A stretch of DNA of 64,000 nucleotides. It comes from Parelaphostrongylus tenuis (lineage: Eukaryota; Nematoda; Chromadorea; Rhabditida; Metastrongylidae). The stretch is taken from positions 1-64,000 of the forward strand of contig JAHQIW010006028.1 in NCBI GenBank assembly GCA_019055375.1, written 5' to 3'. Made by a program: the position numbers and the translations under genes. The notes under the pieces were generated by a model. The model had not been told where the DNA came from. It saw nothing but the letters and a program-made list of their open reading frames with translations, and searched no databases. Numbering within the stretch: position 1 is the stretch's first letter; each line of letters opens with the position of its first letter. Shown here piece after piece: positions 18,982 through 29,942 of this stretch.

Positions 18982-21900
18982 ATGTTCGTCTTGTTGATCG
19001 TAATAATGGTTGGTGCAGTAATATGTGCAGATGTTCCACAAACAATTACTCCTATTCCTTTCGATAAGATTAATCCACGAGCCAACGGTTAGTCATTACT
19101 GTAAATCACTGCTGTAGATTGTTCCAATGAAATTTGTTATTTACAACACACGGACTGTTCAAATGTTTACGAAGTATTAGGCTAACACGAAGTTATTATA
19201 AAAATGATATTCGGCTCATGTATTGGGCGCCTTTGTCTTCTTTAGAGTCACAATGATTCGAGTACATTGTCCGTCGCTGGTTCTTTCTGAAATGTAGATC
19301 TTGTTGAGTCGAACAGAGTTAAGTGGAGCACAACTGAGTGAAGTACATGACCGTATTAAATAGCATTAAATCAAGACCCTTCCTCAATAAGAAGGCATCA
19401 CCCGATGTTCTCTGGTGTCACAGATGGCAGTGAATGGGCGCCGTCTTAATAGCCTTTAATATTAGGTCGTCTTATATTTTCTGGCACTAGAGCAATAAAC
19501 CAAATTTATTAACCAGAAGAAATAAAAATTACGTGATTTGCTATTCATGTACGGATGGCGTACGCGCTTAGGGGAACATAATAATGAAGCGGCGCGCAAA
19601 ATTAATGGAGCTTATTGTAGATGGCCCAAGCGCGATTGATTCTCCAGACTGTATTCTCCACCTTTGAGCTTCGTGAACCACTTCCTAGTCGTCCTTTCTG
19701 CAGCCTTCTCATCGTCTCAAGCTCCATTAATCTTGCGCGCCACTTCACTAGCATTTTCCCCTACACGCCATTCGTGCATGAGTAGGAAGAGAATTTGTTC
19801 CCAAAGCAGCTCCATCTCAAATTAAGTATAGGTAAGTTGTATATTGAAATATTCTCAAGAAATCACAATTGAATGGTACCAAAGTCGTTAGATTTTGATT
19901 ACTTCTGGTTATGAAATTTGGTGTTTATTGCTCCAGCATCAAAACTTATGGATCGACCTGAAGATCGGTGAAGTAGTAGTTACGAATTTTTTTTTGGCAT
20001 TCATGAAGTGCTCAATGAAGTATATATGCTCAATGAAGTATATAAGTAACGAGCAAAGATTGTTATCGTAACCATTTCAAGTCTGGGTGAACAAAAATGA
20101 TTGTCAAATTTTGGTCACCAATCCATGCTCATTGTACCTGACGCTGATACACCGGTAATGGGGCTATATCAGGTTATGAAAATTAAACCTGTTTAAGTAC
20201 TCACTGTATTTGACTTCTGATTCCCATGCATAACTTGACGAGCTCTCTAATGTAAGCTGGATGAGTTTACGGCAGCTCACCTGTATCTTTCAAACAAAAT
20301 GTGGAGAATAATTGTTGGGTTAGTTTTGAACCCTTCCACGACAGCGGTCATTTTCGCGTGTCAGGCCCATTGGAGCATGTGTAGTTAGAGCGCGGTCTTA
20401 ATACAAAGTGGGATAGATTTGCAGTATCGTGATCTTTTGAACAAAGCACGGTGCATTGATTTTTTGAGGCCATCGCTTCATTACCCGATTCTCTCATACT
20501 GTCTCCCCAACTTTAACTTATCTGTTAGTTACTTTTGTGTACGTTTTTTATGTTGATGGACATTTCTTACATTTAACGAGAGAAAAATTTTCATTACTGT
20601 GTTACTGGCTTACCACTTTGTAATGTGCAGCAGTCGAGGTGTATTTTTGTGTCTCTTTCACATTTTTATATCCACTAATAGTAATTTCCGCTCACAAGGG
20701 AACAAGCGATTATTCGACCTTTATCGCTGGGCAAAATTTTTCCTGGAGTTTAGTAATTATTCAAAAATTCAAATCTCCAGCTAACACGTCACATAGCCGG
20801 TTTTTCAAAACACCCTTTCATTACACTTTAAAATCCAGAATGAAATTACGTTTTGCATCGGTCGCGCACCTTCATTTTCATCACACATATAATTCACTGG
20901 AAGAACGAAAACCATGTAAACGTGTATAGGAAATCTCATAGTGTCTGGGTCTATCGTTTCATAAGGAGATTCTTTCGAAGAGAAGAATGAATTCCCAACT
21001 GAATTACAAGTTGCACTCCATAAGTTTAACGCGTCAGGGCGTCAATCGATCGCCCCGCCCCCTGCCTATAGAATAACCGGTAACCAAGTCACCAAATAAG
21101 TAGAACTCGGTTTTCTTTTCTCTGCTACATTGCAGTAAAACGGTCTTCCAGAATAAGCGCAGCGTTGGAATCATTGAGACTTGCGCTATCAAATGATTAC
21201 TGGTAATCTGAAGAAAGATCTCTCTCCGACGAGGTGTAAAACACAAATAGTTTCTTTCTCCTACAGCGCTGTCGAACAAACTTTTTCAAAGAGCAAAGGA
21301 ATTTTTGAGTTATTCGAGAGACTTGTGCTATTGAGAGAAGATAGCGCTCTAAGGAAGGAGTTTTGTCCAGCGAAATGTAAGCGAGATAGGAAAAAACGCG
21401 TGGTCGTGTGAAACAGAATTTTTATTTTGCACTTTACAGCGTTGTGAAAGAGTGCTTGAGAAGTCGGCCATTTGACGCTTTAGCCAGAGATTTTCAAATG
21501 ATTGCTAGCACTCCTATGAAAAGTACTTTTAGGTTGAATATTCATTTGTTCCCTTATAGCCGAAGAATACTCCACGGACCATCTCACTCTGCGAAAAGTG
21601 CTTTTTACAAGTCTACACACTGAGAAGGTCATAGCATCTATCAGTCTCGTTATAAAGTGTGTGCTTGATAAACTATCGAATGATAATGGAAGAGTGCAGT
21701 AAAAAGGCAAGTGCCGTGAATTAGGCAGAAAGAAACGTGGGCTTCGGAATGGAGAAATATGTTCCAAACCAGCATCTATATCTAACTCATTTCGAACGAT
21801 GGAGAAGAAGCTTACTACCTCTTACTCTAAGTGTAGTGATACTACATGATTATGGCTAACTTGACTTGTGGAGTTCAATCTGCGTAGACGAGAATGCCCT

Positions 21901-23194
21901 CACCGATCGATACATGAACATGTTTATGTAAAACAGAAATGTATGTGTCAAACACAGAAAATCCACCCCATAGTTCCACCTGTGTCGCATAGAACCACAA
22001 GGTCGCTTTTGGTCTGCGTCTAAACCTCTATTCTTAATCTCGCAACTAAACTATTAGGTACCCCTCATTGACGGAGATGTTTATTTTGAGAAATGGTATT
22101 ATCATCACGGTCTCTACGTAAATATTAGTTTGATATAGGATGTTCATACATCTTCATTTCAACATTTTTGCTCTCTAAGAAGTCAAGAGCGCCTGTGGCG
22201 CAGTAGTTAGAGGTGGTCTGCGTCGCACACGAGTTCAATGGCTTGATCTCGCGCGCATGGCTCACCAAACCATTCATCCCCCTGGGTTCGGTAAATTGGT
22301 ACCAGACTGGTCTCAGACTTGTCTGGGAGGGTAAGCAGCACTGACTTGGTACAGTGGGAGGCCACCGCGAGTTTTTGTGAAGGCCAGATATGCATTCAAA
22401 TACCTCGAACGAAGTTATAAGTTGGAGACGAATGCATGGCGCCTCCCTCAGGGATTTATCAGCTCCGAGATCTTCATCCCTTTTATCCTTTGATCTGACG
22501 TCAAAAGGTTTTATTGCATCTTTTATCTAAACTGCTCTCTTGTAATTTCTCAAATCAATCTCCCTTATTTAGCTGAATGATGATTCGGCAATGTGAGCTT
22601 TGAATATGTATAGCGAACTCAAATAGTAGAGTAGGTAAGAGAACAAGGTCGCAAATAAGCTGCTGTTGATGGAAAAAATGTGTTTTGTCGTCCTGTATCG
22701 TTGCAGAGTTTCGGCGTCTGGATACCGATGGAAACGAACGGATCACATTCACCGAATTTATTCTAGGCGATCATTACTACATTGAGAGACAATCGGCAGC
22801 CTTTCATAAATTGGATGAGGATGGTAGGATAGCAGTGTTTTATCCTAATTATTAACTAGATTAAAGTACTCTGATAACAAAATATGAAACATGGATGTTA
22901 AAAAATGGTTTCTATTAATTTGAAACCTTACATAAAGACAATATAATGCGGTGTAACCTCCACCACTCGACTATAGCCGCGATAATCGATAAAAATATCT
23001 TCACAGAACTTGCCTCTATGTTTTTTTTTTGTAAATAGTTTGTACAAGATCTTATGCTTACAGAACCAGTTAATTTCAACACGTTTGTAGGTGATGGTGT
23101 TGTATCACGTGGAGAGTATGATGCCTACTACAAAAAAGTTGATGACGATCGCCGACGATCCGATATTGACCACGATCGCTTCTTTGAAAGAATC
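18982..23194 (+). CDS. Secreted EF-hand calcium-binding protein (3' end unresolved)
   Basis: Three exons close exactly in phase: 18982-19087, 22707-22823 and 23091-23194. Exon 1 encodes a hydrophobic signal peptide (MFVLLIVIMVGAVICA, cleavage likely after ICA) and a short proline-containing spacer. Exon 2 has a canonical EF loop DTDGNERITFTEF preceded by FRRL. A second loop, DEDGDGVVSRGEY, is split by the exon 2/3 junction in its fourth codon. All calcium-coordinating positions (1, 3, 5, 12) are acidic or suitable. Exon 3 ends at FFERI with donor GTGAGT, so at least one more exon follows. The candidate last exon is at 34656-34738 but needs an intervening exon for phase. Role: secretory-pathway or excreted calcium binder, inferred from the signal peptide and EF-hands. 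The specific family is not identified. Confidence 0.85.
19541..19785. mobile_element. MITE-like palindromic element in EF-hand gene intron 1
   Basis: Long inverted repeats. The left arm (about 19541-19615) contains CATGTACGGATGGCGT and GGCGCGCAAAATTAATGGAG. The right arm (about 19714-19785) contains the reverse complement with few mismatches (CTCCATTAATCTTGCGCGCC and CGCCATTCGTGCATG). The loop is about 100 bp. No coding capacity. Confidence 0.75.
20790..21620. repeat. Dispersed unclassified repeat R, copy 1
   Basis: Colinear with 57530-58300 and, in part, 62860-63070. Shared words are CGGTTTTTCAAAACACCC/CGGTTTTCCAAAGCACCC, TTTTGTCCAGCGAAAT, GATAGGAAAAAA-CGTG and AGCACTCCTATGAAAA. No protein motif or terminal repeat is evident; it lies in intron 1 of the EF-hand gene. 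Confidence 0.55.
22187..22491 (+). mobile_element. tRNA-derived SINE, family 1, full length
   Basis: Starts GAGCGCCTGTGGCGCAGTAG (A-box) and continues with a B-box-like GGCTTGATCTCGCG. GTACAGTGGGAGGCCACCGC follows, and it ends in CATCCCTTTTATCC, the YTTTATCC tail repeat. It lies in intron 1 of the EF-hand gene, about 215 bp before exon 2. Confidence 0.85.
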
Positions 23195-24970
23195 GTGAGT
23201 TTCTCTCATTTCTTCCACTATATTGAACAATGTTCCTAATTTCTCACATACTTTGATGTAAAATGATTTTTGTAAGTAAATCGGAATCTTGAAAAGACGT
23301 GCCTAGATGGAAAAAATGAAATTTTAAGGAGCCGGATGTAGTTGAGTTATTTATAGCATCCCATCGAAGGTTGGTGAGGATTCCAGCAAGCCAATCATAT
23401 CGTTCGGCAGCATCCATGTCATTTTTTATTACTGTTTTTTTTATAGCAATCAGTTCAGTTGAGATGTTCCGATACTTTCCCTTTCTTTTTTCTGCGGTGT
23501 CATAAACACGATGATAAAGTATTCTTCTGTTTGAGTAGAGTTGAAAGCTTTGAGGGTACAAAAAGGTAAGGAAGAAAATTATTCACCATGAAATCCGCAG
23601 AGCGGTGAAAAAATATGCTGCTCTCTAGTGCTTCTGCTGACTGAGTTTCTTTCAAAATCTCTCTATTTCAAATAATCAGCAACTTTTTGAAATTTCTTCA
23701 AAACGTCGTTTTCGTTTTCAAACTGGGAAGCTTATAGTTTGTTAAGAACTGCAGATAAAGCATAAAAGTAGGGAGCAGCGGAAGTGGAAAATTTTTTACC
23801 AGTTGATATCATTCTAACTTTGTTTATTATTCAAACAATATGAGGGAATAGAATAGACAAGGTCAGTCATTTCGAACGTCGATGGCTCCCCATTATTTCT
23901 CTTCGGTCCATCAATTATCTTAACCTAGCATGTTTCGGAATTCACTGATTTCTCATTAAACTAGCCTAAATATTTCTTTGTGATCTTATGCTGAAAAACG
24001 AGCAGCAAAATGAGCTAAAAACTTGGAATTAAAAGCAACTGTTCCCATCCTATCCAGTAAAGAGTGCCCCGCTTTGTTTCCATATTCACACAATCAGGGT
24101 ACTTTTCAACGCCTGGTGTGTCGGAACTTTGAAGATTGACTCTTTTCTTTTGAGTGTAGAAGACAGATTGTTTGGAGATTATAGTGATGGTGGATCATCG
24201 TACTTCAGGCAAATGATGACCATCAGCGGCCGCCTCGCTTCGGCTTGTCCAGTCAACATCGTCGGCACGATTATCCCGTGAGAAGGACGAATTTTTCCAT
24301 GTATCCTCTTCACAGAAGATACTCCGCTGATGCTGATGTCAGTGATCTTTCTTGGAGTCATATCCGCTAAACTTCTTTTGAGATACTTTCTCTTCCTCTA
24401 TTCCTGGCAACCAGTGAGACAAGATATTAGAATGATTCATGTGATAATTCTAGTGGATAAAGAAGTTAAGAAGCATTTTGTGCGAAGAAAACAAGCAAGA
24501 GAATTTAGAAAGTAGATGGCAAAACGCTGTTAAGAAGTTATTTTTTGTCAATTACACTACAGTACAGGTATACGTTCCGGCGGTTCCATCTTCTTTAGAA
24601 AATAGAAAGGATGAGTTGCCATGCAATCCAGTCAATCAAACACTTTCATAACCTCTGCAAAAAATTGATATGCAGGATATAACACTCACTGTTTCATTCT
24701 TTATGAGCCATCCAGCGGTTATTGGACAGCTGCCGCACATAGTATTCATATGAGAGGAGTGTGTTTGGTTTAAATCGGAAAAAAAATTTACGTATAACGA
24801 GACCTCAAGCGTGATGACAAAGCATTCATCTTTGAGGCTCATTCTGAATTTTCGGCATCTATCCAAAGCACTTTGAGGACTTTAGAATCTGTTTTTGATG
24901 TGCACTTAGTTAAGTGTTCGGTTTGAAATTTCTAGTTTCTACTGAATTTTTCGCAGGGTTGTTATTATTA
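23195..24970. other. No gene recognised
   Basis: Downstream of (or intronic to) the EF-hand gene. No EF-hand-like exon with suitable phase was found here. The minus-strand frame around 24179-24361 lacks support. Confidence 0.4.
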
Positions 24971-24978
24971 TGTTTTAT

Positions 24979-25437
24979 ATACACCTAAGAGAATTGAGTG
25001 GTGAGTAAAAACACGGCCTCAGGCGGTAATCGAACCCGCGTCTCATCCTAGCCGGGGACGCGTACTCTACCACCACATCACCGAGGCACATTCGCGCCAC
25101 CACTCATTATTCGGTTAACACTCAGTATTCTTATTTAAGTGTATATGAGACATAATAACACTGCGAAAAATGCGGTAAATACTGAAAATCTCGGGTGTTA
25201 GTTAGTGCAATGGCTGTCAGTTCAACTGCGTTTATGTAGCGAAGTCGCATACCCGACCAAACCTGTTAAGGGTTGGCGGCTGATAGCTAACATAGAGATG
25301 TTGAAAACTGAGTGGTGAAGCAACTGTGCTTCGGGTGGTGTACTGGTGAGCACACGTCCCCGGATTTAAATGAAACGCGGGTTCGATTCCCGCCTGGGGC
25401 CGTGTTTTTGCTCACCACTCAATTCTCTTAGGTGTAT
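24979..25437. mobile_element. Foldback element with tRNA-like arms, family A, best-preserved copy
   Basis: 459 bp bounded by perfect 27 bp terminal inverted repeats that begin ATACACCTAAGAGAATTGAG and end in a GTGGTGAG block. Arms of about 135 bp each carry a tRNA-like module. On the right arm, the T-arm is perfect (stem GCGGG, loop TTCGATT, stem CCCGC). The left arm has the inverse (AATCGAACCCGCG) with one mismatch in the stem. Both arms carry the GTCCCCGG/CCGGGGAC block and a further inner GAGTGGTG/CACCACTC boundary. The loop includes CCCGACCAAACCTGTTAAGG and GCTGATAGCTAACATAGAGA, shared with copy 1. No open reading frame fits. Confidence 0.85.
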
Positions 25438-25439
25438 TT

Positions 25440-26850
25440 GGTTCGACTCTAAATTCATCGGCTATGTGTTTTTTTATTCTGACGTGTACTTTTTGTACTT
25501 CATGTAAAGTGAAGAGCAGAGTGAATGGGACCTTGATGTCGTTAAATTTATCATTTGGAAGGTTGGTTCTTCCTTCAAATCCATCCTGAGGAGCTACAGT
25601 TTTATAACCATTGACAATGGCGGGCTTCCAAACCATTCAGGTTTTTTCTGCTACTTCTCTCTTTGTGCACATACTGGCGGCTGTACGAAACATGTTTTTC
25701 CATAAAAGCAGCATTTGTGTGAGGGCGGCGAAATGAGGTACATTGTGCTTCTATTACTTGGCTTTCGACACCATTTGATGGTAAACGTGTCTATAGACAA
25801 CGTTAACGGAGAACAATCTGAGGTCGAAGGCGATTTGAACATGTGCCAAACATTCAGAAATAGTTAGCAAGAATGTGTGCATGCGATTTCGCGCAATATT
25901 TCAGACTGATTCGTCTATCCAGAGCTAAACACTGTTTCTTCAAGTAAAAAACTGTGCCGCTGGTCCCCACTAACCGCTGGGCTACTTGTAAGGAAAAGAG
26001 AGGTCGGCGAAACTGTCGAAACGTAAGCCAGTAAAGTACTGTAGTGTACTGAACAAGCTTTTCTGTTAAGATACTCGTATCTGATGATCAAGAACATAGA
26101 GAATCATCTGATCATTTGCAATGCCGTAGGATAGATGGTTGGTTCAGGAATTCATTGACAAGTTCGAAATTTTTTACACTAAGATGAAGGGGTACAACGA
26201 AAAGTCAGGGAATTTTCATAAAAAAATCAGAATGAATTTGATCAAAGAGTGCATCAGCAAGGAGGGTCATGTTACAACGTCTTAGTTAAGAAATTTTTTT
26301 GAAAGGTTATTTATTCAATTTTGAATGAATGGACATACAATCTATGTGGTGCCGAAGTTAATATATTAAACCAAGTACACATAGAACGATTAAATAAAAT
26401 CTGTTTTATGCTTCTACATAGGTCTCAACCCCTAAAGTACACTAATGATCCAAAATTATTGAGAGTTAACGATAAACTGGTATCGCATGCAGATGCATGA
26501 TCATTTTTCACGAGTTATTCAATATTTTCTAACATTTGTTCACTATGATCACTCTTGGGTATCGTATGAAACTGGGGAAGATCAAAACTAAAATTTCTTT
26601 TTTGACGTACTCTGTACAAATCGATACAATTGATTAAATGCCAAATTCAGTATGATTGTCTAACCTTTGTTTCTCTCTATGGAAAAGACACATGCATATA
26701 TGTATTTTTTTTTAATTTTTTCAAGAGAAAAAAATCATGTACTTGCGCAAAATTTATTATATTTCCAGATGCTGTTGGACATTTTATCATATCTTTATGA
26801 TGTTTTTGTAGTCAATAGATAGCCTGAGAAATTCTGACTCTAATACTAAG
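25440..26850. other. No gene recognised
   Basis: Contains a 65-codon minus-strand open frame (25440-25636) with no recognisable domain and no convincing acceptor. Otherwise AT-rich sequence. Confidence 0.35.
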
Positions 26851-26854
26851 CTTG

Positions 26855-27600
26855 TTGTTTGAAAATAATCCTGAAGCAACGGCTTCACGGAGCCGTTGCT
26901 AGTTTTCTGGGCGAAGCCGTGAGAGCACGAGACAAGAAGGTAGTGTGCTTCAGCGCAAGTGGATATCTGAGAGGCTCGACCACGGCAGCTACCGTGTAGT
27001 CATCGAGGAAGCCATTTCGTAATTCTGGCCGCTTCGTGAGCGGTCCCTTTCGTCACTCGTCTGTTACGATCTTATTATTTCATTACTAGTCGTTTCGTTT
27101 CTGTTCTCATGATAACAGTTACTTGTATAGCTCATTGCACTGCATGCAGAGTCACGACTACGGCGATGGACCAAGTCCTTTGGGTTCTGTTTGACCCGCC
27201 ACCGCGGATGGATTCCAATCCATGTATAAAATCACCCAGAATCTTTCCGACATATTTAACCACCCACTGACCTCAACCCTCGATGTTTAGGTCTTGTTTG
27301 AGTAAAGCATAACTGCATTTCGAGGTCCACCGCCTAGTCAGTCTCCGCAGTCTCAGTTCACTTCATACATTAGTCGATTCTCAATTGTATCATTCCACGT
27401 TATCAGTTCGCACTTAGCCATGTTGTAATATCATGGTAACTATACACTTATGCGTCGTTATTATTGTTATGTTTTTGTTGTATTATTAGTGTACTTATGT
27501 ATAAATTTTTAGGTTGTCTTATTTCTATAATAACTCTAAGATATACTCGAGACGTCAGCGTCAATACTCATAGATCAGTCAAGAAAGCAAATTAGTGGCA
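26855..27600 (+). repeat. Possible solo LTR-like region
   Basis: GC-richer block with a strong hairpin (GCAACGGCT, six-base loop, AGCCGTTGC near 26877-26900). A TATA-like TGTATAAAATCACCC lies near 27222, with GAGTAAAGCATAACTGC about 75 bp further on, which could be promoter and polyadenylation features of an LTR. No second LTR or gag-pol is seen and the ends are not defined. Confidence 0.3.
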
Positions 27601-27604
27601 ATGG

Positions 27605-29475
27605 CGTACACAACACGTTGCCATAAATCTCACAGGACGTTTCAACGAAAAATGAAAGGTGACGTTCAGTAATCACAATCCAGTTTTTCTAATTGAAAGG
27701 AGATTTTTTGGGATGTTATAGTGTAATTCGATTCTTATAGACTTTTTTGCTAAGAAGAACTTGAAATGTCATTGATAGAACTTTTGTCAACGTATTTCTA
27801 AGAATAATAACGCTCAACTGTTTCGAAAATCCTTACTTTTGAAAACGATTTCTGTCGCATGCAATCGCATTGTAAGAATTGCGATCATAGATCCTGACTC
27901 ATGTTATAAAAGACCTATTCCACTAGACTGCTAGTATTCATTCGATAGCTGAAATCAGAACTTGAATGGCATAATTTGTTTCTCAAATAGCTTGCTTTTT
28001 GAGCTTAGCAGTCGAAACAAAATTTTGTTTCACATTCGAAGACTCTCGCAGAATAAAGTTTTTTCTATGAACAATTAAGAGCCATTCGATAGTACAGATC
28101 TCAGCGATTTCAAGGACATAGTTTATTTTTAGAGAGGACTTCTTAGCGAGCTGAGGTAGTAAAAAGAAAACAATTGGGATTCGTATTCCAAAGGATGAGA
28201 TTTCGCGAAATTGGCCTCAAGTCACCGTGCCTTAAGCAGCACATCAACTTAGTGCAGAATGTAATCTTCTTTTGATTAACACAGTCCAATAAAGAGTTCT
28301 TTCCAAAGACAAAGTTGCTGTGGATTCGTCGAGATTTGAGCTAACGAAGAATTATTAGAAGTCCAACGGAAGAGCTAACTTCTGTGGAAATGGTTGAGTG
28401 TGAAAGATATCTGATTTTTATTGTTAGGGCGCAGTAAGGGAGCCATTCTAAGAAAGAAGAGTACCGTCAAAATTTCCAAGATTTAAACTATCGAGTGGTT
28501 AATATAACTCTGACAAAAATCAGGAAACGCGTTTTTCCTAAGAGCTCAAAGCAGGGTGCGAACATAGAAAATTACCCAAATTTGAGAAATCTAATTTTTT
28601 TTGACAGTTACAACACTCTAAAAATCATTTATCAAAATCAAGTGCGCCGTTGAAATTTCTAAGATTTTCCCTATCTAATGATTATCGATTACTTGTGAAA
28701 AAAGCTTTATCCAGCGAGAAATGCTTGAACGTGGAACAAAGTTCTTTTTTCGCCTGTTACAGTGAAGAAAACAGGCCATTTGAGGAACAAAATACATCGT
28801 TCAATTTCTCTTCATTTTAGCTATCGAATTACTATTAAAATATTTTATACGCTTATACCAAAGGTCTCAAACAGGGTAGAGAGAATGCGAAAGAACCGCC
28901 ATGTCTCCTTCTCTTTTTCGCATACCATAGCTATGAATAGAGAATTCGAAGGAAATTAAGCATTGATCTGGCTAATGGGAATCTGAACTGCTCTAATATT
29001 CAAAAAAATATCAAGAATTATCGATGAAGTGGGATTGCATACTACATGCAACACTATATTTGATGAACTACTCATTTTTTTCCAATTTTCAGCCAGTATT
29101 ATTAAATTTATGCACTTCATGCAATTAAGTTCAGGAGAGGTGAAAGAAATAGAGGATAAATTTGATTGAATTGTAGGTAAGTTAAATAAAATGCCGTAGA
29201 AATGTTCGATAGAGCTTCTAAATATAACCTTTTCATGATTACTTGGCTTTTTCCTTTGAAAATGAAGCAGTCACGTTATTTCTAATAAAAACTACCTTAT
29301 TGAGGTCTGTTCTATCATATGTGACCACTAATTGGCACAAAATCCCATTTCTTGACGGTAAAATTGAAAATCTAAATAAAAAAATGCCACATTCGCCTTG
29401 GAGCAGACGCCGGCAGCCTCTCCTTGAAGCTGTCCGATGCGCCCGCCAGCCGAAAATGGCGCCGTCCGCAAAGGG
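27605..29475. other. No gene recognised
   Basis: AT-rich. Around 28540-28900 there are faint similarities to dispersed repeat R (AAAGCTTTATCCAGCGAGAA), too weak to delimit. Confidence 0.35.
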
Positions 29476-29485
29476 TTATACGTAT

Positions 29486-29497
29486 ATAAGCATATGT

Positions 29498-29529
<32 letters not shown>

Positions 29530-29540
29530 AGATATATATA

Positions 29541-29592
<52 letters not shown>

Positions 29593-29595
29593 GTA
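29486..29595. repeat. (AT)n microsatellite
   Basis: About 110 bases of nearly pure AT, the longest such tract in the window. Confidence 0.9.
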
Positions 29596-29942
29596 AACCA
29601 AAAGCATATGAGCGAGTAAGGAAAGTTGTGCTGTATCAAGCTAATGCAGGAAACCCAAAATTTCTTACAAAAACACGATTAAGAAATTCGCTAACTTTCT
29701 TCGTGCTGCTTTTACTGACTATGCGAATCAGGCGTCTTCTTTCAAAACAACGGAATTCCGAATGGTACGTCTAGAAATTGCTTATTTTAATGGTGATGCA
29801 GAATGTATTCACACTTTTTGAAATAAAACATTTAATTGTTCGGGCATTTGAACAATACTTGACTCTTGTAGATTCATCATTAATGAAGATGATGGTGAAT
29901 GAGCCGGCTTTCATCACCGTTTTGTGGAGAACTCGTCGTTCT

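Noticed and set aside
25412..25636. Minus-strand 74-codon frame starting MVWKPAIVNGYKTVAPQDGF
   Set aside because: No recognisable domain, no polypyrimidine acceptor before it, and its end runs into the foldback terminus.
26877..26900. Intrinsic terminator hairpin
   Set aside because: The hairpin is strong, but there is no following T-run and no bacterial gene context.
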